Source of the DNA: Eubacterium sp. AM49-13BH
Lineage (GTDB): Bacteria; Bacillota; Clostridia; Lachnospirales; Lachnospiraceae
Assembly: GCF_003464165.1 (NCBI RefSeq)
Contig: NZ_QSEK01000010.1
Span: forward strand, 10,492 to 74,491
Direction of reading: 5' to 3'
Length of the DNA stretch: 64,000 nucleotides
The translations under genes were made by a program, and so were the position numbers. The notes under the pieces were generated by a model. The model was not told the origin of the DNA, did not search any database, and saw only the letters and a program-made list of their open reading frames with translations. How positions within the stretch are numbered: the stretch's first letter is position 1; each line of letters starts with the position of its first letter. Shown here in pieces: positions 8,266 to 17,530 of this stretch.

Positions 8266-9348
8266 TTACTTCAACATCACCATATCCGCTATATACCACT
8301 TGCCGCTTCTTTTTACGAATATATACTCCATATGAGTAGGGTAATCTTTGAAACTGCCACTGTTATAGGATACTTGTAAATCAAAACTTACTTCACATGA
8401 AAAACAATCTTTTGTATATGACTGGTAATTATATACTTTCATATCACTGAATGCTGGTTCCCTGCTTACCTCTAACCATATATTAGTCTTTGATATTCTG
8501 GACAGGTATGAGTATGCATATGAGCCAGGCAGTATGTATGGTGAAAGCTTTGCAAAGCCTTCATAATTAACTACATATTTACCGTAAATTTCTGTAATCT
8601 CTTTTATGCGGCTTTCCTGTTCCTCTATCAGCTTGCTATTAGCTTCAAATCCAAATTCATATACATTATCTGTGCTGCTTATAAGCTCCAGTTCACTGTT
8701 ATACACAGGACCTGTTGCTTTTATTTCATGTTCTTTATATACATTCTCTATATGATATGTTGTTGTCTTAGGCATATTAATGTGTTTGGCAACATTACTT
8801 AGTACTTCTGCATCTTTAGTTTCTGTTACATATTCACTTCCTAGCTTATTGCCATCAACTGTCACTTCTGAATTCTCCGGAACTATTATCTCATAGGTCT
8901 TTCCTTCACAACTAAGTCCTGACACATCCGCAATTGTCCACTCATTTTTACTGTTTTTCTCAAGATATATTATTATATCTGTTTTCTGCCCGTCTTTCTT
9001 TAACTGATATACTGGATTATCATTAGTGTACTCACCAGATTTCTTAGTGTATGCCCACTCTCCCTCACATAATACATTTTTAATATATTCTCTCACAGCT
9101 TCATCTAACGCTTCACTGCCTTCATAAGCGTTTTCTCCCGTGTGTACATACTTTGTGAAATCTCCTGTGTCCTGTAATTGTATCTGTTCAGTTATCTTAT
9201 CCATAGCATACTCTGGTCGTGACTGCTCATACTTTTTTAAAGCTGTCCACAGGATGCTCCACAGTACAACAAATCCTATCAGTACTATGGTGACAACTAT
9301 TATATATATTTTCCAGAATAACGGGATTTTTATTGTCTTTTTAATCAT
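8266..9348 (-). CDS. Membrane-anchored extracytoplasmic protein of unknown function
   Basis: About 360 residues. A basic N-terminus is followed by one strong membrane span near residues 10-35 (IYIIVVTIVLIGFVVLWSIL); the rest is hydrophilic and predicted outside the cell. No family was recognised. The C-terminal segment (ending MEYIFVKRSGKWYIADM) resembles the cone-fold closing strand seen in many secreted Gram-positive proteins of NTF2-like type, but that is a shape impression only. The start at 9348 has GGAGG 11 bases away; an earlier ATG at 9396 would overlap the upstream gene and lacks a site. It follows a phosphodiester glycosidase gene by 37 bases, so a shared role at the cell surface is possible. 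Confidence 0.6.
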   Translation of the reverse strand: MIKKTIKIPLFWKIYIIVVTIVLIGFVVLWSILWTALKKYEQSRPEYAMDKITEQIQLQDTGDFTKYVHTGENAYEGSEALDEAVREYIKNVLCEGEWAYTKKSGEYTNDNPVYQLKKDGQKTDIIIYLEKNSKNEWTIADVSGLSCEGKTYEIIVPENSEVTVDGNKLGSEYVTETKDAEVLSNVAKHINMPKTTTYHIENVYKEHEIKATGPVYNSELELISSTDNVYEFGFEANSKLIEEQESRIKEITEIYGKYVVNYEGFAKLSPYILPGSYAYSYLSRISKTNIWLEVSREPAFSDMKVYNYQSYTKDCFSCEVSFDLQVSYNSGSFKDYPTHMEYIFVKRSGKWYIADMVMLK

Positions 9349-9385
9349 TATTTTCTCAGCCTCCGGCCTGCCCCTTTTTAAACAT

Positions 9386-10378
9386 TTATTTAACAATTAT
9401 TGTTGTCGGTAAATCTCTTGGTCCATACATTGATGCACAACTGTTGATGTATTCTCCATTGTAATACATAAGTGATGATGAACCACCATCAAGATTAGCC
9501 GCATTAACTGCACCATACTCAAGCATGAGCTCTATCACATCTGAATATGACGCTCCCAGACTGTTTACCTGGCGTCCATCTATTACTACAAGCAGTATTG
9601 AACCATCTTCTCTCTGTCCGATTGCTGTTCTTGGATTAAGACCGCTTCCGCTCCCATTAACTTCAACCGCTTCTCCATTAACAACAAGCACCGGCCCGAA
9701 GCTTACGGCATCTCTTACTCCCCGGTCAAGTGCCGCCTGTGCTGTCATATCTCCCACTACAAGTACATTATTATTGTCTATACCTATAATTCCATAAGTT
9801 GTTCCCAGTGACCCCCACTTTAACCTGCCTTCTGATATAACAAGTCCATCCGGCTCGCCACCTGTTCCTACTCCTCCTGCATCCCGAAAACCGCCGGCAT
9901 TAGTCGCAGCTATTGCGCCATAGCTTTCCGCTATCTCTGATACTTTCTTTCCCTTACAGCTTTTCCCATATTCTCCGCTTGTTCCTACCATAACTCTTGA
10001 TGGGTCTCTTACAATCATCATCTTACCTCTGTAAGTATCCTTCTCTATATCAATAACCTCTATCATTGATTTTTCTTCTTGTGTAAGAATTGTTGTATCT
10101 GATATAAGCGAAGAATCTGTCACTTCATCTGTCTTCTGTATGGAATTGATTGCTCTTATTCTGGCTATCTCTTCATCTGAAAAAAATAGCGTTACAAGTA
10201 TTCCTCCTGCACTTGATTCCATTGCTGAATTAACAAACAGATTTCTTGCTGTCTTTGATGGTCCGAATTCCATAATTCTTACAACGCCTAACAGCCCTAT
10301 AAGAAGCAGAACCACTGTGGTAAGAATACATATTCCTACTCTCCTTACTATTTTCAATGCTATCCTTTTCTTTGTCAT
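9386..10378 (-). CDS. Phosphodiester glycosidase (NAGPA-domain) family protein, membrane anchored
   Basis: About 330 residues. One membrane span near residues 15-35 (VGICILTTVVLLLIGLLGVV) anchors an outward-facing NAGPA domain. Domain marks: ATNAGGF, NPRTAIGQREDGSILLVVID and the closing NLDGGSSSLMYYNG. Family members cleave N-acetylglucosamine phosphodiester bonds, or act on teichoic or exopolysaccharide material in bacteria. The start at 10378 has AAAGGA at proper spacing; a longer frame to 10462 would run through a terminator hairpin and is rejected. It is followed closely by the unknown anchored protein at 8266-9348. Confidence 0.85.
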   Translation of the reverse strand: MTKKRIALKIVRRVGICILTTVVLLLIGLLGVVRIMEFGPSKTARNLFVNSAMESSAGGILVTLFFSDEEIARIRAINSIQKTDEVTDSSLISDTTILTQEEKSMIEVIDIEKDTYRGKMMIVRDPSRVMVGTSGEYGKSCKGKKVSEIAESYGAIAATNAGGFRDAGGVGTGGEPDGLVISEGRLKWGSLGTTYGIIGIDNNNVLVVGDMTAQAALDRGVRDAVSFGPVLVVNGEAVEVNGSGSGLNPRTAIGQREDGSILLVVIDGRQVNSLGASYSDVIELMLEYGAVNAANLDGGSSSLMYYNGEYINSCASMYGPRDLPTTIIVK

Positions 10379-10418
10379 AATTTCTATCCTTTCACACAAA
10401 GTGAAAAAATTATAGCAT

Positions 10419-10448
10419 AAAAAAAGGCCAGAGTAAATCACTCTGACC
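10419..10448 (-). terminator. Rho-independent terminator
   Basis: GGCCAGAGT and ACTCTGACC (10426-10448) form a 9-pair stem with a 5-base loop. On the minus strand it is followed by a run of T. It closes the small gene at 10482-10709. Confidence 0.85.
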
Positions 10449-10481
10449 ATTATTTTAGACATATTCTGTTATAAATATATT

Positions 10482-10709
10482 CTACATATCAGCAAGCAAT
10501 TCCTTTGCCTTGTCCATAGAATCCATATGAACATAGATATCACACTTAGAATTCTTGCTGTTATTAAGGAACTTGAACACGCCTGTGTGGAAATTCCACT
10601 TCTCAAAATATGATATATTGTTTCTTCTAAGAACTCTCTCTATCTTTCTGCTTTCTTCTAATGTTACATCAGAACGCAATAAACGTTCATTAGTTCCGAC
10701 TTCTGACAT
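10482..10709 (-). CDS. Small conserved-looking protein, unknown function
   Basis: A 75-residue, mostly charged soluble protein (KIERVLRRNNISYFEKW, then CDIYVHMDSMDKAKELLADM). The alternation of helix, strand and closing helix, and the phrase on residues near the end, resemble the small DUF2007-like ferredoxin-fold proteins, but the match is loose and not claimed. It has its own terminator downstream and lies after the ilvE terminator, so it is probably a single-gene unit. No catalytic motif or membrane span is seen. Confidence 0.6.
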   Translation of the reverse strand: MSEVGTNERLLRSDVTLEESRKIERVLRRNNISYFEKWNFHTGVFKFLNNSKNSKCDIYVHMDSMDKAKELLADM

Positions 10710-10787
10710 ACTGCTGCACCTCTTTACTAACGTCTGTTATATTAGTATGTTATCACATTTTTAATGTAAAATCCACTTTAGAAAATT

Positions 10788-10819
10788 AAAAAATCGGTCT
10801 GAACACTTGTCCAGACCGA
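10788..10819 (-). terminator. Rho-independent terminator of ilvE
   Basis: TCGGTCTG (10794-10801) pairs with CAGACCGA (10812-10819). On the minus strand the stem is followed by TTTTTTAATTTT. It lies 23 bases beyond the ilvE stop. Confidence 0.9.
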
Positions 10820-10841
10820 ATAAACATTTAAAGAATATCAA

Positions 10842-11867
10842 TTAAGCGATTGTGTAAATCCATCCCTTAGGAGCTTCAATCTTGCCCATCTGGATACCTG
10901 TTAATGTATCATAGAGCTTCTGGATTGTAGGACCCATCTTCTCCATTCCGCTTGGGAAGCAGATTTCCTTACCATGGTCGTTAATCTTTCCAACAGGTGA
11001 GATAACTGCAGCTGTACCACAAAGACCACACTCTGCAAAATCCTTAACTTCATCAAAGAGAACTTCTCTTTCCTCAACCTCTAATCCAAGATATTCCTTA
11101 GCAACAACCATTAATGAACGGCGTGTGATTGATGGAAGAATTGAATTAGACTTTGGTGTTACGAACTTACCATCTTTAGTGATGAAGATGAAGTTAGCAC
11201 CACCTGTCTCCTCAACCTTAGTTCTTGTTGCTGGGTCAAGGTACATGTTCTCTGCATATCCTTCTTCATGTGCTGTCATAATAGCATGTAAGCTCATTGC
11301 ATAGTTAAGTCCAGCCTTTATATGTCCTGTTCCGTGTGGTGCTGCTCTATCAAAATCTGAAACTTTGATAGTAATAGGCTTAGCACCGCCCTTGAAGTAA
11401 GGACCTACTGGAGTTGTAAGTACTCTGAACTGATATTCATCAGCAGGCTTAACTCCGATAACAGGGTTACTTCCGAACATGTATGGACGGACATAAAGTG
11501 TAGCACCTGAACCAAAAGGTGGTACCCATGCTGCATTAGCTTCTACTGTCTTAGCAACTGCCTCTACCCACTTATCTTCTGGGTAAACTGGCATTTCAAG
11601 TCTCTCACATGAATCTTTCATTCTTGCTGCATTCAGATCTGGGCGGAACATAACAATGTGACCATCCTCTGTTGTATAAGCCTTAAGACCTTCAAAACAT
11701 GTCTGTGCATACTGAAGGACACCTGCACACTCGTTAATGACAACCTTGTCATCCTCTGTAAGTGTTCCGTTATCCCATGCGCCATCTTTATAGTTGGCTA
11801 CGAATCTCTTGTCAGTCTTGATGTAACCAAAGCCAAGGCTTGACCAATCAATATTCTTCTTTTCCAT
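10842..11867 (-). CDS. ilvE: Branched-chain amino acid aminotransferase
   Basis: A 341-residue fold-type IV PLP enzyme. It moves the amino group between glutamate and the oxo acids of valine, leucine and isoleucine, the last step of their synthesis. Seen: N-terminal SSLGFGYIKTDKRF, the PLP lysine in HIKAGLNYAMSL, EETGGANFIFI, and the C-terminal CGTAAVISPVG motif that binds the cofactor phosphate. Length is normal for the Gram-positive and eukaryote-like long form. It has a good ribosome site, and a terminator follows the stop. It sits downstream of an aldolase gene in the same direction; a 99-base gap separates them. Confidence 0.95.
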   Translation of the reverse strand: MEKKNIDWSSLGFGYIKTDKRFVANYKDGAWDNGTLTEDDKVVINECAGVLQYAQTCFEGLKAYTTEDGHIVMFRPDLNAARMKDSCERLEMPVYPEDKWVEAVAKTVEANAAWVPPFGSGATLYVRPYMFGSNPVIGVKPADEYQFRVLTTPVGPYFKGGAKPITIKVSDFDRAAPHGTGHIKAGLNYAMSLHAIMTAHEEGYAENMYLDPATRTKVEETGGANFIFITKDGKFVTPKSNSILPSITRRSLMVVAKEYLGLEVEEREVLFDEVKDFAECGLCGTAAVISPVGKINDHGKEICFPSGMEKMGPTIQKLYDTLTGIQMGKIEAPKGWIYTIA

Positions 11868-11966
11868 TGTTAGTACTTCCTTTCATCTAAAGATACTGAT
11901 GTAAAAAATGTTTTACACGATTTTGAGCATATTTTACGCTCTTAAAAATGTCATGTCAACATTTCA

Positions 11967-12947
11967 TTATTCATCTCCGGTAATTTCTGTGTAATATTTA
12001 GCATAATCGGTTCTTTCTGCCTTAGTAAATGCAATTGCTGTTCTTGGATGCTGGTTAGTCTGACCGGTAAGCATGTACTGTACATCACATCCCCATACAA
12101 CACCTGATGCTTTAAGTGGAACCATATGCTTCTCAATAAACTTAAGCACTGGAACTATATTAAACTTAGGATTTCTTAAGAACCCTAATAATAATTCTGA
12201 ATAGCAGTTACCTGCACCTCTTCCCATTCCGCTTACTGTTGCATCAAGAAGGCTTACGCCGATTGAGCATGCCTCGATTGTATTGGCAAATGCAAGCTGC
12301 TGGTTGTTATGTGCATGTATACCAACACTTTTTCCATACTTCTCTGCTATCTTAATGTATTTGTCAGCAAGTCTTCTTACCTGCTCCGGGTATAATGAAC
12401 CATAGCTGTCAACAAGGTATATATACTGTGCCTTGCTCTGTGATGCAAGAAGCTCTAATGCAAGGTCTAACTCATTCTCACCTGCTGTTGATATCGCCAT
12501 AATATTGACTGTAACCTCATATCCCATATCTGAACAGTAGTTAGCCATCTCAATAGCTGCCGGAATGGTATTAATATATGTTGCAACTCTCACCATATCA
12601 ACAACTGACTCTGATTTAGGTGGAATATCTCTCTTCATATTAGTTCTTCCGACATCAGCCATAACTGATATCTTAAGTGGTGTATCATTCTCGCCAACAA
12701 TAGCTCTGATATCTTCTTCCTTACAGAACTTCCACTTTCCGAATTCTTTCTCATTAAATATATCCTTATCAGCCTTATATCCAAATTCCATATAATCAAC
12801 GCCTGCTGCCACATTAGCTTCATAAAGATCTTTAACAAACTCATCAGTGAATTCAAAATTATTCACAAGACCTCCATCTCTTAATGTACAGTCCATAACC
12901 TTGATGTCTGGTCTGTAAGAAGTCAAATTACCCCTGTTTTCTGCCAT
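11967..12947 (-). CDS. DRE-TIM aldolase (HMG-CoA lyase-like / 4-hydroxy-2-oxovalerate aldolase-like)
   Basis: About 326 residues. The metal-dependent aldolase signature DCTLRDGG is near residue 18, and the HAHNN metal ligands are in the middle (VGIHAHNNQQLAFAN). GMGRGAGN matches the glycine loop of this superfamily, which includes HMG-CoA lyase, isopropylmalate synthase and 4-hydroxy-2-oxovalerate aldolase. The exact reaction cannot be told. It lacks the C-terminal regulatory domain of LeuA. The start at 12947 has AGGAGG 9 bases before it. The leader is unusual (see findings) and a near-consensus promoter lies at 13061-13088. The ilvE gene follows, so a role in oxo-acid metabolism is plausible. 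Confidence 0.8.
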   Translation of the reverse strand: MAENRGNLTSYRPDIKVMDCTLRDGGLVNNFEFTDEFVKDLYEANVAAGVDYMEFGYKADKDIFNEKEFGKWKFCKEEDIRAIVGENDTPLKISVMADVGRTNMKRDIPPKSESVVDMVRVATYINTIPAAIEMANYCSDMGYEVTVNIMAISTAGENELDLALELLASQSKAQYIYLVDSYGSLYPEQVRRLADKYIKIAEKYGKSVGIHAHNNQQLAFANTIEACSIGVSLLDATVSGMGRGAGNCYSELLLGFLRNPKFNIVPVLKFIEKHMVPLKASGVVWGCDVQYMLTGQTNQHPRTAIAFTKAERTDYAKYYTEITGDE

Positions 12948-13060
12948 AACCTGTTTCCTCCTGTAAAATTTCCTCCTGGAATTGTTTCCTTTCGGAATTG
13001 CTCCCATTCAGAATTGTTTCACTTTAAACCGTTACGCTTTAAAGTACTAAACTGTTTTGA

Positions 13061-13088
13061 ATTATAACACATCTATTGAGGTTGTCAA
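13061..13088 (-). promoter_or_regulatory. Sigma-A type promoter of the aldolase gene
   Basis: On the minus strand, TTGACA (13083-13088), a 16-base spacer, then TATAAT (13061-13066). Both boxes are perfect. The implied leader is about 105 bases and holds an ACTTTAAA/TTTAAAGT hairpin (13021-13045) and repeated purine-rich segments. Confidence 0.8.
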
Positions 13089-13152
13089 CTGTTGATGTAA
13101 GATTTTTAGCTTTGACCTACTAATCTTCCATAACTGCTTCCGCATTATGCCA

Positions 13153-16100
13153 TCACGACTTCACCGTCAGCCTCTCAATAAACACATCCATCAACGCATT
13201 AAGCCCCTTAAGATATTCCTTCGCATTAGTGAATTTCTTCTTTGTTACAGTCCATATGAATGCAGGATTGGCGTCTACTCTCATCTGTATTGCACCGCCA
13301 TACTCGTCAAGAAGCTTCTTTATAGCATCCGGGTCTAATTCAGCCTTAGGATAAACTGTCATCACCGTACGCCATACCGCAGTTCCTGATTCCTGATGTG
13401 TCACGCCGCCCTTTATCTCTATCATGCCAAGCTTATGTGCCTTTGACTTGATAAGCGCAATCATAAGCAGATTGTCGGCGCATGATGGCACACTTCCGTA
13501 TCTGTCTGATAACTCGTCCTTCATATCTGATAATTCATCCATGTTCTCAAGTGCAGCAATTCTCTTATATATATCAAGCTTCTGGTACTCACTCTTAATA
13601 TATGTTGCCGGAATATAAGCATCCACATCTACATCTATTGTTGTCTCAAACTCATACTCATTCTTAATTCCCTTAAGATTGTTGACCGCCTGATTAAGCA
13701 TTTTACAGTACAGGTCGTATCCTACAGCCGCCATGTGACCGTGCTGGCTGTTCCCAAGCACATTTCCTGCACCTCGGATTTCCAGATCCTTCATCGCAAT
13801 CTTAAAGCCCGAACCAAAATCCGCAAATTCCCTGATTACGCTGAGTCGCTTTTCCGCTACCTCTGTCAGTACCTTATCTCTTCTGTACAGCAAAAATGCA
13901 TACGCAGTCCTTGAGCTTCTGCCAACTCTTCCTCTTAGCTGATAAAGCTGAGAAAGTCCAAAACGATCTGCATCTTCAATTATCATTGTGTTGCAGTTGG
14001 ATATATCCATACCTGTTTCAATTATAGTTGTAGACACCAGCACATCTATCTCACCATTAACGAAATCACACATTATCTTCTCAAGCTCCCGTTTAGCCAT
14101 CTGACCGTGGGCATATGCCACATTTGCATCAGGAACAAGCTCCTGAATGTGTGCAGCCGCCTCATCAATGCTTCTTACACGGTTGTATACATAGTATACC
14201 TGACCGTTTCTGGCAAGCTCTCTTGTGATTGCCTCTCGTATCATCTCATCATTATGCTCTGTAACGAAAGTCTGTATCGGAACACGGTCAACCGGAGGCT
14301 CCTCAAGAACACTCATATCCCTGATTCCCGCAAGGCTCATGTGAAGCGTTCTTGGAATCGGAGTGGCACTAAGCGTAAGTACATCAACATTATTCTTTAA
14401 CTTCTTAATCTTCTCCTTGTGTGTAACACCAAATCGCTGTTCCTCATCAATAATAAGAAGTCCCAGATCCTTGAACACCACGTCTTTAGAAAGAAGCCTG
14501 TGTGTGCCTATTACAATGTCAACCATGCCCTTCTTAAGTTCCTCAATAGTCTCCTTATTCTGTGCCGAAGTTCTGAAGCTTGACAACTGGGCTACCGTAA
14601 CCGGAAAGTCCTTCATTCTCTGTTCAAATGTGGTAAAATGCTGACTTGCAAGTACTGTTGTCGGTACAAGATAAGCAACCTGCTTTCCTTCCTGAACCGC
14701 CTTAAATGCTGCTCTTATCGCAATCTCTGTCTTACCATAGCCCACATCTCCACATATAAGTCTGTCCATTACCCTGCGGCTTTCCATGTCATGCTTCGTG
14801 TCTTCTATCGCATTTAACTGGTCTGTTGTCTCCTCATAAGGGAACATTTCCTCAAATTCCTGCTGCCATACCGTATCCGGTCCAAACTGGTATCCTTCTA
14901 TTCTCTGTCTCGTGGCATACAGCTCAACAAGGTCTTTAGCCACTTCTTCAACAGCTGAATGAACCTTTGACTTAGTCTTGCCCCACTCTGAACCGCCAAT
15001 CTTATTAAGCTTCGGCTTCTTCTCAACATCCGAACCCGCAAATTTCTGCAGACGGTCAAGCTGTGTTGCGAGCACATAAAGGTTGCTGTTATCTGCGTAA
15101 GATATCTTGATGTAATCCTTCTCAACACCTTCAACCTTAATCTTCTCAATGCCCTTGTACTGGCCTATACCGTAATTCTCATGAACAACATAATCGCCAA
15201 TATTAAGTTCATTAAAGCCTGCAATATTCTTGCCGTCGTACTCCTTCTTCTTTACTTTCTTGCGCTTCTTCTCTGTAAATATGTCATTCTCAGCAATGCA
15301 CACAAAGCCCTGCAGCGGATACTCAAATCCCCTGTGAAGACTTCCGTAAGTAACCATCACAAGTCCGCCTGCCATGGATTTATTGCTGTCCTCTGTATAG
15401 AAGCTCTCAATCCCAAGCCTTCCGAGGTCATCAACAATTCTGTTAGCTCTTGTTCTTGAGCTGCACACAAGAAGAACTGCATATTTATTGCGTTTGTACT
15501 TCCTTATGTCATCTGAAAGATATTCAAAGCTGTTATTATATGAGCTTATGCTTCTCGCTTCAATATGCATTGAATAATCTATCCCAAAGAATTCAGGTGT
15601 GTATTCAAGTGTTGTCAGCACAAGCTGCTTATGTCCGTTCATTGAAAGAACGGCTGTCTCCATATCCATAAACATATGTGTCTGACTTGGTAGCACATAA
15701 CCGCTTTCTAATCTGTTCTTCATACTCTCACTGTACTCATAGAAAGTCATGTCGCTGTGTTCCTTAAGCCTTGCAGGTTCGTCTACGACAATAAGAGTAT
15801 CTCCCTTAGGGAAATACTCTGCCAGACTGCTCACTCTGTCTGCAAATGTATATATGAATTTGCTGTAATCTCCTGTCCTTAACGCGTCATCAAACATTCT
15901 GTTAAGATGATTGCCAGCCTCTATCTGTTCCTTAGTACGCTTTCTTTTATCTGCTCCGAACAGCTTCATCTGTTCATCTTTTTCATGTCTGATTTTTTCA
16001 ATTCCCTGCTCTATCTCATCCTCTGTAAAAAGAAACTCTGTTGCAGGAAATACCGTATAACTCTTATAGTTCTCAATGGAACGCTGACTGTCTGCATCAA

Positions 16101-16776
16101 ATGCCCTTATTGAGTCTATCTCATCGTCCCACAATTCAATTCTCACAGGTGCTTCGTCTGTATATGAAAATATATCAATTATTCCGCCTCTTATGGCAAA
16201 CTGTCCTCTGGCTTCAACCATTCCGAATCTCTCGAATCCCATAGCAGTAAGCTTCTTTGCCATATCCTCTACATCGAGTATGTCACCCTTCTTAAGGTTA
16301 ATTACTGCCCTCCTGAATCTGTCGACTGGAAGAAGCATATCTGATATTCCATCAATGGTTGTCACTATTGTAAGCGGTCCATCTGAAACTTTCTCTGTTG
16401 ATTTCTCCATTCCGGATTTGGCGATGTCCGATTTATTCAATCTGTCAATTATGGCTGCTATACATCTGATTCGCTCTCCGGCAATCTGTCGTCCCTGCAC
16501 ATCTGCGTTATAAAATATTACATCCTTCGCAGGATAATACATTACATTACCGCTGTTAAAGAATCTGGCATCCTCCGCCATATCCCTTGCTTTCCCCTCA
16601 TCACTGGTTATAACAAGCTGGAAGTTATAATTGCTGGCTATGGCACTTGAAAAATGCAGCTTCTGCGTGTCAATACAGCCACTTACCATTACTGTTCTGC
16701 CGCCATCTTTAGCAAGCTCTTTATTAAGTTGTTCCACACCGGCTGTATTATACACCGGCTCAAATATTGCTTTCAT
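13153..16776 (-). CDS. mfd: Transcription-repair coupling factor
   Basis: A 1207-residue Mfd, full length. It is a DNA translocase that removes RNA polymerase stalled at lesions and recruits UvrA. Domains in order: UvrB-homology N-terminal region (1-350), RNA polymerase-interacting CarD-like domain near residue 525 (YVVHENYGIGQYKGIE), helicase domain with Walker A GDVGYGKTE near residue 674 and DEEQ box (LLIIDEEQRFG), second helicase domain with QLRGRVGRSSR, and a C-terminal TRCF domain. It begins 13 bases after pth, with GGTGG as ribosome site, so the two are probably co-transcribed; pth-mfd linkage is common in Firmicutes. Confidence 0.97.
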   Translation of the reverse strand: MKAIFEPVYNTAGVEQLNKELAKDGGRTVMVSGCIDTQKLHFSSAIASNYNFQLVITSDEGKARDMAEDARFFNSGNVMYYPAKDVIFYNADVQGRQIAGERIRCIAAIIDRLNKSDIAKSGMEKSTEKVSDGPLTIVTTIDGISDMLLPVDRFRRAVINLKKGDILDVEDMAKKLTAMGFERFGMVEARGQFAIRGGIIDIFSYTDEAPVRIELWDDEIDSIRAFDADSQRSIENYKSYTVFPATEFLFTEDEIEQGIEKIRHEKDEQMKLFGADKRKRTKEQIEAGNHLNRMFDDALRTGDYSKFIYTFADRVSSLAEYFPKGDTLIVVDEPARLKEHSDMTFYEYSESMKNRLESGYVLPSQTHMFMDMETAVLSMNGHKQLVLTTLEYTPEFFGIDYSMHIEARSISSYNNSFEYLSDDIRKYKRNKYAVLLVCSSRTRANRIVDDLGRLGIESFYTEDSNKSMAGGLVMVTYGSLHRGFEYPLQGFVCIAENDIFTEKKRKKVKKKEYDGKNIAGFNELNIGDYVVHENYGIGQYKGIEKIKVEGVEKDYIKISYADNSNLYVLATQLDRLQKFAGSDVEKKPKLNKIGGSEWGKTKSKVHSAVEEVAKDLVELYATRQRIEGYQFGPDTVWQQEFEEMFPYEETTDQLNAIEDTKHDMESRRVMDRLICGDVGYGKTEIAIRAAFKAVQEGKQVAYLVPTTVLASQHFTTFEQRMKDFPVTVAQLSSFRTSAQNKETIEELKKGMVDIVIGTHRLLSKDVVFKDLGLLIIDEEQRFGVTHKEKIKKLKNNVDVLTLSATPIPRTLHMSLAGIRDMSVLEEPPVDRVPIQTFVTEHNDEMIREAITRELARNGQVYYVYNRVRSIDEAAAHIQELVPDANVAYAHGQMAKRELEKIMCDFVNGEIDVLVSTTIIETGMDISNCNTMIIEDADRFGLSQLYQLRGRVGRSSRTAYAFLLYRRDKVLTEVAEKRLSVIREFADFGSGFKIAMKDLEIRGAGNVLGNSQHGHMAAVGYDLYCKMLNQAVNNLKGIKNEYEFETTIDVDVDAYIPATYIKSEYQKLDIYKRIAALENMDELSDMKDELSDRYGSVPSCADNLLMIALIKSKAHKLGMIEIKGGVTHQESGTAVWRTVMTVYPKAELDPDAIKKLLDEYGGAIQMRVDANPAFIWTVTKKKFTNAKEYLKGLNALMDVFIERLTVKS

Positions 16777-16789
16777 ATTATACCACCAG

Positions 16790-17350
16790 TTATCCGTTAT
16801 ATTTATTCATACCACTTTCTATTCCATCTGTAAGTATGCATTCTACAGCTTCACAGGCTTTCTTATTAGCCTCTCTTAATGTTGCATATTCCTCTGTAGG
16901 AAATTTCCCAAGCACCCAGTCTGCAAGATCCCAGTTCTTAGGCTTATCGCCGACTCCGAACTTTATTCTCTTGAACTTGTCGCTTCCAAGATGTGCTATT
17001 ATACTCTTGATTCCATTGTGTCCACCTGCACTTCCCTTTGCACGGAGTCTTAGTTTACCTACGTCAAGACTTATATCATCGAAGATAACAATAAAATCAT
17101 CTATATCACATTTGTAATAATCCATAACTTCTCTTATACACTCGCCTGAATTATTCATATATGTCATAGGCTTAACAAGTATTACTTTCTGACCTGCTAT
17201 TACGCCTTTTCCGATAAGTCCTTTGTGCTTTGCTGTGTCCACACTGATATTATATTTGTCTGCAAGCTCGTCTATTACTGAAAATCCTGCATTGTGTCTT
17301 GTTCCCATATATTCTTTACCCGGATTACCCAGTCCCGCTATTATATACAT
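16790..17350 (-). CDS. pth: Peptidyl-tRNA hydrolase
   Basis: A 186-residue Pth. It frees tRNA from peptidyl-tRNAs dropped by ribosomes. Seen: LGNPGKEYMGTRHNAGF with the catalytic His, the KPMTYMNNSGE motif and GSAGGHNGIKSI. The start at 17350 has AGGAGG a few bases upstream; a frame extending eight codons earlier lacks a site. Length is normal. It is the first gene of the pth-mfd unit. Confidence 0.96.
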   Translation of the reverse strand: MYIIAGLGNPGKEYMGTRHNAGFSVIDELADKYNISVDTAKHKGLIGKGVIAGQKVILVKPMTYMNNSGECIREVMDYYKCDIDDFIVIFDDISLDVGKLRLRAKGSAGGHNGIKSIIAHLGSDKFKRIKFGVGDKPKNWDLADWVLGKFPTEEYATLREANKKACEAVECILTDGIESGMNKYNG

Positions 17351-17464
17351 AACATCCTCCTGATTAATTATCATATATTAGCAAGTATATAACATATTTC
17401 TTCTTTTGGCTATCTTAACGCATCATCTGTAACCTGACAGGTTAAGACAACCTTATCTTTATCC

Positions 17465-17502
17465 AAAAAGTCCCGCAAGTCATAACGACCGCGGGACTTT
17501 TT
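17465..17502 (-). terminator. Rho-independent terminator of the pectinesterase gene
   Basis: AAAAAGTCCCGC pairs with GCGGGACTTTTT around a 14-base loop, about 30 bases beyond the pectinesterase stop. The symmetrical A and T runs would allow it to work in both directions. Confidence 0.9.
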
Positions 17503-17530
17503 GTTATATTAAACAATTATTTAATTATAA

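Noticed and set aside
8085..8339. Open frame inside palindrome B
   Set aside because: It is made of the hairpin arms and overlaps the end of the gene on the other strand; no ribosome site.
9349..9396. Longer N-terminus for the protein at 8266-9348
   Set aside because: The earlier ATG lacks a ribosome site and the extra residues do not look like a signal segment.
10379..10462. Longer N-terminus for the NAGPA-domain protein
   Set aside because: It would run through the terminator hairpin of the upstream gene; the ATG at 10378 has a good ribosome site.
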